A stretch of DNA of 64,000 nt from Nocardia flavorosea NBRC 108225 (GTDB lineage Bacteria; Actinomycetota; Actinomycetes; Mycobacteriales; Mycobacteriaceae): contig NZ_BDCG01000011.1 of assembly GCF_001613385.1 (NCBI RefSeq), positions 59,077-123,076 on the forward strand. Reading direction: 5' to 3'. The notes under the pieces are model-generated. The model was not told the origin of the DNA and searched no databases. It saw only the letters and a program-made list of their open reading frames with translations. Within the stretch, counting starts at the first letter, position 1. The number at the start of each line of letters is the position of its first letter. Positions 36,975 through 45,456 of the stretch are shown here, one piece after another. The translations under genes and the position numbers were made by a program.

Positions 36975-39900
36975 GTGACCGAGACCGCCCCGCAGTTGTA
37001 TACGCCACTGCATACGCCGCTGCCCGAATGTCTGCTGATCGCCAATCGCGGTGAGATCGCCTGCCGTATTCTGCGCACCGCGCGGCGGCTGGGAATCGAT
37101 ACGGTCGCGGTGTTCTCCGATGCCGACGAGGGTTCCCGGCATGTGCGGATGGCCGATCGCGCGGTCCGGCTGGGGCCCGCTCCGGCCGCGGAGTCCTATC
37201 TGCGCGCCCAGGCCGTTATCGAAGCGGCGTTGTCCAGTGGTGCGACGGCGATCCACCCCGGTTACGGGTTCCTTTCCGAGAACGCTGGATTCGCGTCCGA
37301 GGTCGAAGCAGCCGGTATCGCCTTCGTCGGGCCCGCCGCCGAACATCTGCGGCTCTTCGGCGATAAGCACAGCGCCCGCCAGGCCGCCGCGGCGGCGGGT
37401 GTGCCGCTGGTCGCCGGTAGCGGGTTGCTCGCGGGGCTCGACGAAGCGCTGGCCGAGGCCGACCGGATCGGCTATCCGGTGATGCTCAAGGCGGCCGGGG
37501 GCGGCGGCGGAATCGGAATGGCGGCCTGCGCCGGTCCCGCGGAACTCACCGAGACCTATCAGCGGGTGATCCGACTGGCGCAGAACAACTTCGGGTCGTC
37601 GGCGGTGTATCTGGAGCGATTCGTTGCCCGCGCCCGGCACGTGGAGGTACAGATCTTCGGTGACGGACGCGGTCGCGCGGTATCCCTGGGTACGCGCGAC
37701 TGCAGTCTGCAGCGGCGCAACCAGAAGGTCATCGAGGAGGCACCGGCGCCCGGGCTCCCCTATACCGTGAGCCAACGGCTGCTCGAATCGAGCCGGAAGC
37801 TGCTCGGCGAGGTGGGCTACCGGTCTGCCGGGACTGTCGAGTTCATCTACGACGTGGATCGCGGTGCGGCGTCGTTCCTGGAGGTGAACACCCGTCTGCA
37901 AGTGGAGCATCCGGTCACCGAGGCCGTGACGGGCGTGGATCTGGTCGAGTGGATGCTACGCCTGGCGGGCGGAGATTCGGCCTTCCTCGACGAGGTTCCC
38001 GACGCCGGCCCACCCCTCACCGGCTTCGCCGTGGAAGCCCGCGTCTACGCGGAGGATCCCGGTAACGACTACCGCCCCGGCGCCGGCACACTCACCGGTG
38101 TCGAGATCCCCGGCGCGGACGCGCGGGTGGAGACCTGGGTCGAAACCGGCACCGAGATCAGCCCCTACTACGACCCGCTGATCGCCAAGATCATCACTTC
38201 GGGTGCGAGCCGCACCGAGGCCCTGCACCGGCTCCGCACAGCGCTCGACGAAACCCGCATGTTCGGTATCACCACCAACCTGCCCCAGTTGCGCGCCGCG
38301 GCCACCAGCTCGCCCATGCTCGACGCCCGGCACACCACCGCGACCCTCGGTAGCCTGGCCACGATCCGCCCCCGCCTGGAGATCCTGCGGGCCGGCGTCT
38401 CCACCACCATCCAGGACCATCCCGGCCGTCTCGGACTCTGGAACGTCGGCATCCCACCGTCGGGCGCCTTCGACGATCTGTCCTTCCAGCTCGCCAATCA
38501 CGCCGTCGGCAATTCGCTCGGCGAGAACGGTCTCGAGGCGACGCTGCTCGGTCCGCGCCTGCGCTGCACCGACACCACGATCGTCTGTGTCACCGGCGCC
38601 GAAGCCCCGGTCACCGTGGACGGCGAACCCGCGCCCATGTGGGAACCGATCACCGTGCCCGCCGGTTCGGTTCTCGATATCGGCGCCCCCCACGACACCG
38701 GTCTGCGCACCTACCTCGCCGTCCGCGGCGGTATCCTCGCCCCCGATTATCACGGCAGCGCAGCGACTTTCACCCTCGGCGGATTCGGCGGTATCACCGG
38801 CCGCGCCGTCGCAAGTGGCGATATCCTCGGCATCAAACCCGACGCCGGCGGTCTACTCGATCCCGCGCCCATCCCCGCCGAGGACCGCCCCGAATTCGGC
38901 CACACCTGGTACGTCGGGGTCGGTGAAGGCCCCCAGCCCGCACCCGACTATTTCACCCCGGCCGATATCGCCCAGTTCTACGATGCCACCTGGCAGGTGC
39001 AAGCCCACGCCAACCGCACCGGGCTGCGCCTGGCCGGCCCGAAACCGGCCTGGTCGCGCACCGACGGCGGCGATGCCGGCCTGCATCCCTCGAATCTGCA
39101 CGACTGCCCCTACAGTGTCGGCGCGCTCAACCTCTCCGGCGATACCCCGATCCTGCTCGGCCCCGACGGTCCCAGCCTGGGCGGTTTCGCCTGTCCCCTC
39201 ACGGTGGTTTCCGCGCACCGCTGGAAACTGGGCCAGATGCGCCCCGGCGACCAGGTGCGTTTCGTGCCGGTCGCCGATGACCGGACCGCCGGTTTCCGCT
39301 CGTCACCGGCCCTGCGCGGCCGTAATGTATCCACCCCGGAACTCCTGGGCACCCGCGAGGAGGACAACGGTGTGCTCGGCCGCCGCGACGCCGGTACCGG
39401 GACCCCCGAGGTCAAGTACCTGCGCGGCGGAGACGACAACGTCCTCGTCGAATACGGCCCGATGGAACTCGACCTCGGCTTGCGTATGCGCGTGCACGCC
39501 CTGAGCGAACGCCTCGGACAGGCCTCCATCCCCGGTCTGATCGATATCACCCCGGGTGTGCGTTCCCTGCACCTGCATTTCGATGCCGACGTGATCGATC
39601 AGCGCACCGTGGTCCGGCTGCTCGGCGAACTCGAGGACGATATCCCCGATACCGCCGATCTCCGCGTCCCGAGCCGCCATATCGAACTGCCGCTCTCCTT
39701 CGACGATCCGGCCATCGTGCAGGCCATCGAACGCTACGGTCACGGCGTCCGGCCCGATGCCCCCTGGCTGCCGTCGAATATCGAATTCATCCGCCGCATC
39801 AACGGACTCGACAGTATCGACGAGGTCCGCGATCTCGTCTTCGACGCCCAGTACATGGTGCTCGGTCTCGGCGACGTCTACCTCGGCGCACCACTGGCCG

Positions 39901-40634
39901 TCCCGCTGGACCCCCGCCACCGCCTGGTGACCACCAAATACAACCCCGCCCGCACCTGGACCCCGGCCGACGCCGTCGGTATCGGCGGCAAATACCTGTG
40001 CGTCTACGGTATGGAATCCCCCGGCGGCTACCAGCTCATCGGCCGCACCCTCCCCATCTGGTCCGGTTACCGGCAGCGCGCCCCGTTCGAAACCGGTAAA
40101 CCGTGGCTGTTCCGGTTCTTCGACCGCATCAGCTGGTATCCGGTCTCGGCCGAAGAACTTCTCGATCTGCGCGCCGATATGTCGGCGGGGCGTTTCGAGA
40201 TGCGCACCGGCGCCGGCGAATTCGCGATGGCCGAACATCTCGAATTCCTGGCGGAGCACGCGGCCGATATCGCCGTCACCGAAGAGGTCCGGCAGGCCGC
40301 GTTCACCGCCGAACGACAGCGCTGGGAGGCCGCCGGCGAATTCGGCGCCCACGCCGAACCGGACCCGGATCCCGATACCGCCGATACCCTCGACCTCCCC
40401 GAAGACTGCGAAATCGTCACTGCTCCCATGATGGCGAACGTATGGCGGGTGGAAGTAGCCGAGGGAGATCGCGTCGAGGCCGGCGCGCCCCTGCTCGTGC
40501 TCGAAGCCATGAAGATGGAGCTGCCCGTGGTGGCGGAGGTCTCGGGAACTGTCCGCGCGATCACCGCCACCGCGGGCGACCAAGTGACCACCGGCGCGCC
40601 TCTGGTCGCCATCGAAACCGAAGGAGCGGCATGA
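36975..40634 (+). CDS. uca: Urea carboxylase (biotin-dependent)
   Basis: Urea carboxylase uses ATP, bicarbonate and biotin to turn urea into allophanate. The 1219-residue protein has the full domain order: biotin carboxylase (LLIANRGEIACRILRTARRLG at the start; GGGGGIGMAAC glycine loop; EVNTRLQVEHPVTEAVTGVD), the AHS2/KipA-like domain from about residue 470 (VSTTIQDHPGRLGLWNVG), the AHS1/KipI-like domain from about residue 813 (VLVEYGPMELDLGLRMRVHAL) and a biotin carrier domain with Lys1180 in LEAMKMELP. The GTG at 36975 has GAGAGGA upstream. A guanidine carboxylase is the main alternative, but no carboxyguanidine-deiminase genes are adjacent. Confidence 0.94.
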   Translation: MTETAPQLYTPLHTPLPECLLIANRGEIACRILRTARRLGIDTVAVFSDADEGSRHVRMADRAVRLGPAPAAESYLRAQAVIEAALSSGATAIHPGYGFLSENAGFASEVEAAGIAFVGPAAEHLRLFGDKHSARQAAAAAGVPLVAGSGLLAGLDEALAEADRIGYPVMLKAAGGGGGIGMAACAGPAELTETYQRVIRLAQNNFGSSAVYLERFVARARHVEVQIFGDGRGRAVSLGTRDCSLQRRNQKVIEEAPAPGLPYTVSQRLLESSRKLLGEVGYRSAGTVEFIYDVDRGAASFLEVNTRLQVEHPVTEAVTGVDLVEWMLRLAGGDSAFLDEVPDAGPPLTGFAVEARVYAEDPGNDYRPGAGTLTGVEIPGADARVETWVETGTEISPYYDPLIAKIITSGASRTEALHRLRTALDETRMFGITTNLPQLRAAATSSPMLDARHTTATLGSLATIRPRLEILRAGVSTTIQDHPGRLGLWNVGIPPSGAFDDLSFQLANHAVGNSLGENGLEATLLGPRLRCTDTTIVCVTGAEAPVTVDGEPAPMWEPITVPAGSVLDIGAPHDTGLRTYLAVRGGILAPDYHGSAATFTLGGFGGITGRAVASGDILGIKPDAGGLLDPAPIPAEDRPEFGHTWYVGVGEGPQPAPDYFTPADIAQFYDATWQVQAHANRTGLRLAGPKPAWSRTDGGDAGLHPSNLHDCPYSVGALNLSGDTPILLGPDGPSLGGFACPLTVVSAHRWKLGQMRPGDQVRFVPVADDRTAGFRSSPALRGRNVSTPELLGTREEDNGVLGRRDAGTGTPEVKYLRGGDDNVLVEYGPMELDLGLRMRVHALSERLGQASIPGLIDITPGVRSLHLHFDADVIDQRTVVRLLGELEDDIPDTADLRVPSRHIELPLSFDDPAIVQAIERYGHGVRPDAPWLPSNIEFIRRINGLDSIDEVRDLVFDAQYMVLGLGDVYLGAPLAVPLDPRHRLVTTKYNPARTWTPADAVGIGGKYLCVYGMESPGGYQLIGRTLPIWSGYRQRAPFETGKPWLFRFFDRISWYPVSAEELLDLRADMSAGRFEMRTGAGEFAMAEHLEFLAEHAADIAVTEEVRQAAFTAERQRWEAAGEFGAHAEPDPDPDTADTLDLPEDCEIVTAPMMANVWRVEVAEGDRVEAGAPLLVLEAMKMELPVVAEVSGTVRAITATAGDQVTTGAPLVAIETEGAA
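36998..37015. promoter_or_regulatory. Second copy of the candidate GntR operator
   Basis: GTATACGCCACTGCATAC, matching the motif before urtA in 16 of 18 bases, inside codons 8-14 of the urea carboxylase gene. The half-unit ATACGCCRCTGC occurs twice in tandem here (37000-37023). Binding here could make an internal block or a regulated internal start. Confidence 0.55.
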
Positions 40635-42520
40635 CCATGGAGAAACTACCGCTAGCCGGCGCGGCTGCCGGGGCATCCGCGGGAGTTCGCGCCGCCGACA
40701 GCGAACTTCCTGCCACCGGAGGGACTACCCGGGCCGAAGACCTGGCAACCACCGGCGTCGATGATGCGACCGGCGGTGCGGACGAAGCTGTCGACGGAGC
40801 CGGAAACTCCACCGGCGCGGCCGATACCATGTCGGCAACCGGCAGAGTCGCTGCCGCGTACCGGGCCATCGACGCACTCGACCGTCCCGAGATCTGGATC
40901 TCGTTACGCGGCGAGGCCGACGCCCTGGCCGAGGCCGCGGAAATCGACGCCCGCGTCGGCCATGGCGAGAAGCTGCCGCTCGCAGGGATTCTCTTGGCCG
41001 TCAAAGACAACATCGATATCGCCGGAACCCCCACTACCTGCGCGTGCCCCGGGTTCGCCCGCACCCCCGACCACACCGCACCCGCCGTAGCGCGGCTGGT
41101 CGAGCAGGGCGCGATCGTCCTGGGTAAAACCAACCTCGACCAGTTCGCCACCGGATTGGTCGGCACCCGCAGCCCTTACGGTGCCGTCCGCAACAGCCGA
41201 TTCCCCGACCGGGTCTCCGGCGGCAGTAGCTCGGGCTCGGCGGTAGCGGTGGCCCTCGGCATCGTCGATGCCGCCCTGGGGACCGATACCGCCGGTTCGG
41301 GCCGCGTCCCGGCGGCGCTCAACGGCATCGTCGGAATCAAACCGACTCTCGGACTGATCCCCACGACCGGCGTGGTCCCCGCGTGCCCCGACTACGACGC
41401 TGTCACCGTCTTCGCCCGCGATCTGGCCCTCGCCACGAAGGTCGCGAACACCATGGTCGGCCCGGATCTCGCCGATCCCCGCTCCCGCCCGTGGCCCGCC
41501 GACACGCCCCTCGGCGCACCCTCGAGCACCGTCCTCGCCGTCCCGGCCGACGACAACCTGAAATCCCTGACCCCCGCCTACCGTGCCGCCTTCGACGCCA
41601 CCGTCGACCGCTGGCGGGCCGGCGGCGGCGAGATCGCCACGGTGGATATCACCGAACTCCTCGACGCAGCCACACTCCTCTACGACGGCGCAATCGTAGC
41701 CCAGCGATATGCCGCTGTCGGCGAAATTCTCAGCGGCAACCCCGAAGGCGCCGACCCGGTGGTGTCGGCCATCATCACCGGCGGCGCGCGCCCAGCCGCG
41801 CATTCCTACGTCGCCGACCTCGACCATCTGACGCGCGCCGCGGCCACCGCCCGCCGTCTGTTCACCGAATACCCGGCCCTGTTGCTGCCCACCACCACCG
41901 AGCATCCGACCATCGAAGTGGTCGCGGCCGAGCCGATGACGATCAACAGCCGAATGGGCACGTTCACGAATTTCTGCAACCTCCTCGACCTGGCCGCGGT
42001 CGCGGTGCCGGGGGCGGACACCGCCGACGGTGATCCCTTCGGCGTCATGTTCGTCACCCCTGCCTTCGCCGATCAGGTCGGGATAGACCTCGCCGCCCGC
42101 CTCCTCGGCGAACCCTCCCCCCTTCTCACCGACACCGGCACCGACCTCCTCGTCGTCGGCGCCCACCTGCGCGGACTCCCCTTACATCACCAACTGGAAC
42201 AAGCCCGCGCCCGTTTCGTCGGGGAGGTATACACCTCGGCGGCGTATCGGATGGTCGCACTCCCCGCCACCCCGCCGAAACCCGGGATGCTGCGCGTCGG
42301 GTCCGGCGGCCGATCCCTGCCCGGCGAACTGTATCGCCTGTCTCCTGCTGCCCTCGGCACGTTCCTGAGCAACCTGCCATCGCCCATGACGCTGGGCAAG
42401 GTCGAACTGGATTCCGGTGAATGGGTCACGGGTTTCGCCTGCGACTTCGAATCATCACGTGACGCAACGGATATCACCGAGTACAGGGGGTGGAAGAACT
42501 ATCTGAACGCCGATCGGTGA
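40631..42520 (+). CDS. atzF: Allophanate hydrolase
   Basis: Hydrolyses allophanate to ammonia and CO2, completing urea breakdown. The 629-residue protein is an amidase-signature enzyme: Lys125 in LLAVKDNIDIAGTPTTCACP, cis-Ser near residue 199 in VSGGSSSGSAVAVALG and nucleophile Ser223 in LGTDTAGSGRVPAALNG. The C-terminal domain (LLVVGAHLRGLPLHHQLE, SPMTLGKVELDSGEWVTGF) is of the AtzF/DurA type that processes carboxylated intermediates. The start at 40631 overlaps the carboxylase stop by ATGA. Residues about 8-68 are a low-complexity Ala/Gly/Thr insertion before the first helix. Confidence 0.94.
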   Translation: MTMEKLPLAGAAAGASAGVRAADSELPATGGTTRAEDLATTGVDDATGGADEAVDGAGNSTGAADTMSATGRVAAAYRAIDALDRPEIWISLRGEADALAEAAEIDARVGHGEKLPLAGILLAVKDNIDIAGTPTTCACPGFARTPDHTAPAVARLVEQGAIVLGKTNLDQFATGLVGTRSPYGAVRNSRFPDRVSGGSSSGSAVAVALGIVDAALGTDTAGSGRVPAALNGIVGIKPTLGLIPTTGVVPACPDYDAVTVFARDLALATKVANTMVGPDLADPRSRPWPADTPLGAPSSTVLAVPADDNLKSLTPAYRAAFDATVDRWRAGGGEIATVDITELLDAATLLYDGAIVAQRYAAVGEILSGNPEGADPVVSAIITGGARPAAHSYVADLDHLTRAAATARRLFTEYPALLLPTTTEHPTIEVVAAEPMTINSRMGTFTNFCNLLDLAAVAVPGADTADGDPFGVMFVTPAFADQVGIDLAARLLGEPSPLLTDTGTDLLVVGAHLRGLPLHHQLEQARARFVGEVYTSAAYRMVALPATPPKPGMLRVGSGGRSLPGELYRLSPAALGTFLSNLPSPMTLGKVELDSGEWVTGFACDFESSRDATDITEYRGWKNYLNADR

Positions 42521-42773
42521 CCGCTGTCCCGCTCACCGTTTCGCAGTGACGGCGAATCGGCCCACCGTACCGATGAGGGGCGCGGCGGGCCTGCCGGTCA
42601 CACAACCGGCCGCCACGCCGATCGCCTCGGTCGACGCAGCGGACCGTCCGGATACGCTGCGCCGACCGAGACGTCGTTCTGCCATTGCCACTCAGCCGAC
42701 GTCCCGGCGCGCCCGAGACCGGTCTCCCGGTACCCGCAGCCGCCGATTCTGCGGACCGTTTCCCGCCGGCGGC

Positions 42774-43667
42774 TCACCCGACGCGCCGATCCCCTCCGGT
42801 AACCGAGGCGAGGAATTCGTCGGCCAGTCGGAAGAATTCGGCCGGCTGGTCGTAGGTGACGATATGTCCCGCATCGGGAATCGTGACCAACCGGCCGTCG
42901 GGCGCCGCCGCGGCGGCGGCAGCCAGTTCCGGGTGACCCACGAGCGGATCGTTCTCGCCGCGGATCCACAGGCTGGGCACCGCGAGCCTTTCGAGTTCGG
43001 TGAGATAGTCCAAGCGCATGCGCCGGGGGCCGTAGGCGTCGACCATCCAATCATCGAGCGCCGGTTCGCCGTATCGCGCTTTGGCCCGCGCTTCGGCGTG
43101 GACCAGTTCCAGAATGGCGTCGAAGTCGCGAGTGCCGGCCCCGGCGGTCAGGTTGGCGATCATCGAGCGCCGGACGGCTTCGGGGCTGCGGGCCAAATAC
43201 TTGCTGGTGAGCTTCAGGACGCCCGGCGTTCGCAGCACCGCCCAGGTCGTGAACTGGGCCCGGCGTTTCGCACCTATCCCACCGGGCCCGATCGCGATCA
43301 GCGCGGATACCCGGCCGGGATTGCGTAGTGCGTAGCCGATTCCGATCCCCCCACCGAGGGACAACCCGGCGACGGCCGTGGGCGGCAGGTCGAGCCGGTC
43401 GAAGAGATCGTCGAGAAAACGATCGAAGAACTGCCGGTCCAGGCGGCCCGGCCACGGCCTGCTGGCGCCGTGCCGTGGGAGATCTATCGCGTGCACCTGG
43501 TATTTCGCGGCCATCCGGTGCGCAACATCGCGCCAAACCCCCTCGGCGGTGTCCATCATTCCGCCGTGCAGCAACAGCACCGGCGGTCCTTGTGCACCGG
43601 ATCGGTAGTGCCGGACGGGGCCGCCGCCGATCATCAGGTCGGTGCAGCGTTCGAACGCGGAGGTCAT
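42774..43667 (-). CDS. Alpha/beta hydrolase
   Basis: A 297-residue alpha/beta hydrolase with VLLLHGGMMDTAEGVW (oxyanion region), IDLPRHGASRPWPG, the nucleophile elbow AGLSLGGGIGIGYAL, the acid region LWIRGENDPLVGHPE and the His in IPDAGHIVTYDQPAEF. The triad is complete. It overlaps the upstream TetR gene by ATGA, so repressor and enzyme are translated together. The substrate is unknown; the repressor probably senses it or a product. Confidence 0.88.
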   Translation of the reverse strand: MTSAFERCTDLMIGGGPVRHYRSGAQGPPVLLLHGGMMDTAEGVWRDVAHRMAAKYQVHAIDLPRHGASRPWPGRLDRQFFDRFLDDLFDRLDLPPTAVAGLSLGGGIGIGYALRNPGRVSALIAIGPGGIGAKRRAQFTTWAVLRTPGVLKLTSKYLARSPEAVRRSMIANLTAGAGTRDFDAILELVHAEARAKARYGEPALDDWMVDAYGPRRMRLDYLTELERLAVPSLWIRGENDPLVGHPELAAAAAAAPDGRLVTIPDAGHIVTYDQPAEFFRLADEFLASVTGGDRRVG

Positions 43668-44347
43668 TGCGGCTCCTCGAGTTGGGTGAGTTGATCCGAC
43701 AGCTGATCGAGCAGCGTGAGCTGGGCCCGCCGGGCGGCGGGGGCGTCCACCGGACCGGTGCCGCGCAGGCCGGCGCCCATCAGGTGAGCGAAGAGCGCGA
43801 CCGTATCCGTCAGCTCGTCGGCGGTTCCGGCTCCGAGCACGCCGGGTGCGTTGACCAGGCCGATGGTAAAAACACTCAGCATGCGGGTGATGGTGTCGCT
43901 CGCAACGTCGTTCGCGATCACTCCGGCGTGTTGGAGCTTTTCGATGTAGTCGGTCAGCCAGCCCATCCGGACGGAATAGCGGTGGTCACCGACCTCGCGA
44001 ACGTGGTCGCCGAGGACCGAATCATCACCGAGGTACAGCGCTAGCATGAGCGGCTCCGACAGCAGCGCCTCCACACCGAACCGGTATACGGCGGGCAGGT
44101 CCACCAGATCTTCGGCGTCGACCACTCGCCGGTGCACCTGCGCAGTCATCCGCCGCATGCTGCGGTTGAGCACCGCGGCCAGGATTTCGTCCTTGCCGTC
44201 GAACTCGCGGTAGACCGCCCCTTTGCCGATTCCGGCGCGTTCCGCGATCTGCGCGACGGTGGTGTCGGGCCAGCCGGATTCGACGATCGACTCGGCGGCC
44301 GCGGCCAGGATCCTTGCCCGGCGATCAGGAACAAGCGGGCGTGGCAT
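43664..44347 (-). CDS. TetR family regulator
   Basis: A 227-residue TetR protein with the DNA-binding helix pattern RRARILAAAAESIVESGW and IAERAGIGKGAVYREFDGKDEIL. The rest is a ligand-binding helical domain. I chose the ATG at 44347 (AAGGGGGGCGG just upstream) over the GTG at 44389, which lies inside a perfect inverted repeat that looks like this protein's own operator. Co-transcribed with the hydrolase. Confidence 0.9.
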   Translation of the reverse strand: MPRPLVPDRRARILAAAAESIVESGWPDTTVAQIAERAGIGKGAVYREFDGKDEILAAVLNRSMRRMTAQVHRRVVDAEDLVDLPAVYRFGVEALLSEPLMLALYLGDDSVLGDHVREVGDHRYSVRMGWLTDYIEKLQHAGVIANDVASDTITRMLSVFTIGLVNAPGVLGAGTADELTDTVALFAHLMGAGLRGTGPVDAPAARRAQLTLLDQLSDQLTQLEEPQ

Positions 44348-44360
44348 CCGCCCCCCCTTC

Positions 44361-44392
44361 GTAGTGACCAGTTTTTCAATGTTGGTCACTAC
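44361..44392. promoter_or_regulatory. Operator of the TetR-hydrolase operon
   Basis: A perfect 10-bp inverted repeat, GTAGTGACCA and TGGTCACTAC, with a 12-base AT-rich spacer, 14-45 bp before the TetR start codon. The pattern is typical of TetR autoregulation. Confidence 0.75.
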
Positions 44393-44410
44393 AGTACCGC
44401 AACTTGCGCT

Positions 44411-44794
44411 TCACCCCAACACATCGGGGACCGCAGTGAACAGCTCGTAGCTGTGACCGTCCGGGTCTCGGACATAGATTCCGCGACCACCGGACAATCG
44501 GTTGAACCGCCGATCCCAGCCGTTTCCCGGACCGGACCCGTAGTCGACCGCGGGCCACTGCGCGAGCCGGGCGAGAACCGCGTCGAAGGTCGCGTCGTCC
44601 ACGAGAAATGCGTAATGCCCCGGTTCGACGCGACCGCGGTCGTCGAAGTCGAGGGTCAGGTCGTCGTTCACGCGTACCGGGGCGAACGGGCCGGCGGGCG
44701 GCGATACCGAGAGACCCATCAGTTCGGCGAAAAATGCCGCCGAACCGACCTTGTCGGTTGCGGGGACGATCGTGTGATTCAGCACGATGAACAT
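44411..44794 (-). CDS. VOC/glyoxalase family protein
   Basis: A 127-residue single-domain vicinal-oxygen-chelate protein. The metal-ligand pattern is seen as LNHTIVPATDKVGSAAFFAE at the start, PGHYAFLVDD in the middle and GIYVRDPDGHSYELFTA at the end (the DPDGHxYEL motif of glyoxalase-like proteins). The substrate could be a toxic aldehyde or an antibiotic such as fosfomycin or bleomycin; the sequence does not say. It is divergent from a MarR gene whose operators lie between them. Confidence 0.85.
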   Translation of the reverse strand: MFIVLNHTIVPATDKVGSAAFFAELMGLSVSPPAGPFAPVRVNDDLTLDFDDRGRVEPGHYAFLVDDATFDAVLARLAQWPAVDYGSGPGNGWDRRFNRLSGGRGIYVRDPDGHSYELFTAVPDVLG

Positions 44795-44821
44795 ACAGGC
44801 TCCCTCCACAGATCGAATTGC

Positions 44822-44857
44822 ATGCGTTACGCACACAAATATAAGTGCGTATCGCAT
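44822..44857. promoter_or_regulatory. Paired MarR operator boxes
   Basis: Two palindromic boxes, TGCGTTACGCA (44823-44833) and TGCGTATCGCA (44846-44856), also form a larger inverted repeat (12 of 13 bases in the arms). They lie between the divergent VOC and MarR genes, where they could control both. Confidence 0.75.
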
Positions 44858-44868
44858 ACAATGTCGAG

Positions 44869-45333
44869 GTGCGTGACACTCCCGACCCCGCCGACGGCGG
44901 ACCGGCACTCTTCCGCCTGGTCCGTTTCTGGTCCCGCCGCTGGACCGGCCGAGTTTTCGACGAACGAACCACCCCACCCTCGGACACCGGCCGCATCCAG
45001 CACATCCAGGTTCTCGAAGCCGTTGCCGCCGCCCGGCGCGTTCGCGAGGAAGCCACCGTCACCGATATCGCGACCCAGCTCGGTATCGATCACTCCGGCG
45101 CGAGCCGCATGGTCCGCGATGCCACCGCCGCCGGTTATCTCACCCGCGCCACCTCACCGCGGGACCGCCGTCGCGTAACCCTCGAACCCACAGAATCCGG
45201 CGTCCACCTCCTGGATGCGGCCCACGCCTGGCAACGCGATTGCTTCGACCGCCTCACCGCCAAGTGGCCCGCCGACGATCGTCACCGGTTCGCCACCTAC
45301 CTCCGACGCCTCGCCGACGAAACCGCCACATAA
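44869..45333 (+). CDS. MarR family regulator
   Basis: A winged-helix regulator of about 154 residues. The DNA-binding part reads VREEATVTDIATQLGIDHSG, then ASRMVRDATAAGYLTRATSP and DRRRVTLEPTESGVHLL, the classical MarR wing. I prefer the GTG at 44869 (MRDTPDPADGG) because the alternative at 44845 lies within an operator box. Divergence from the VOC gene suggests it controls that enzyme in response to a phenolic or oxidative signal, which cannot be specified. Confidence 0.85.
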   Translation: MRDTPDPADGGPALFRLVRFWSRRWTGRVFDERTTPPSDTGRIQHIQVLEAVAAARRVREEATVTDIATQLGIDHSGASRMVRDATAAGYLTRATSPRDRRRVTLEPTESGVHLLDAAHAWQRDCFDRLTAKWPADDRHRFATYLRRLADETAT

Positions 45334-45406
45334 CCCGAGCCCGGCCCGAATCGAGGACACCGGACCGTCCGTTCCGGAGCGGCACCGCACCCACTTCCCG
45401 ATCATT

Positions 45407-45439
45407 TTGAACGATGGTACAACTAGTACGTTCGTTCAA
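45407..45439. promoter_or_regulatory. Operator upstream of the MFS/TetR operon
   Basis: Outer arms TTGAACGA and TCGTTCAA (perfect 8-bp inverted repeat) enclose an inner GGTAC/AGTAC pair, 18-50 bp before the transporter ATG. TAGATCGGAG, a ribosome binding site, follows. The TetR protein encoded downstream is the likely binder. Confidence 0.7.
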
Positions 45440-45456
45440 CTAGATCGGAGTTCGCG

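Noticed and set aside
39303..40676. A 457-residue minus frame in the carboxylase gene
   Set aside because: Antisense to the biotin carboxylase end; no independent support.
44845..44868. GTG at 44845 as the MarR start
   Set aside because: It lies inside one of the operator boxes; GTG 44869 is more likely.
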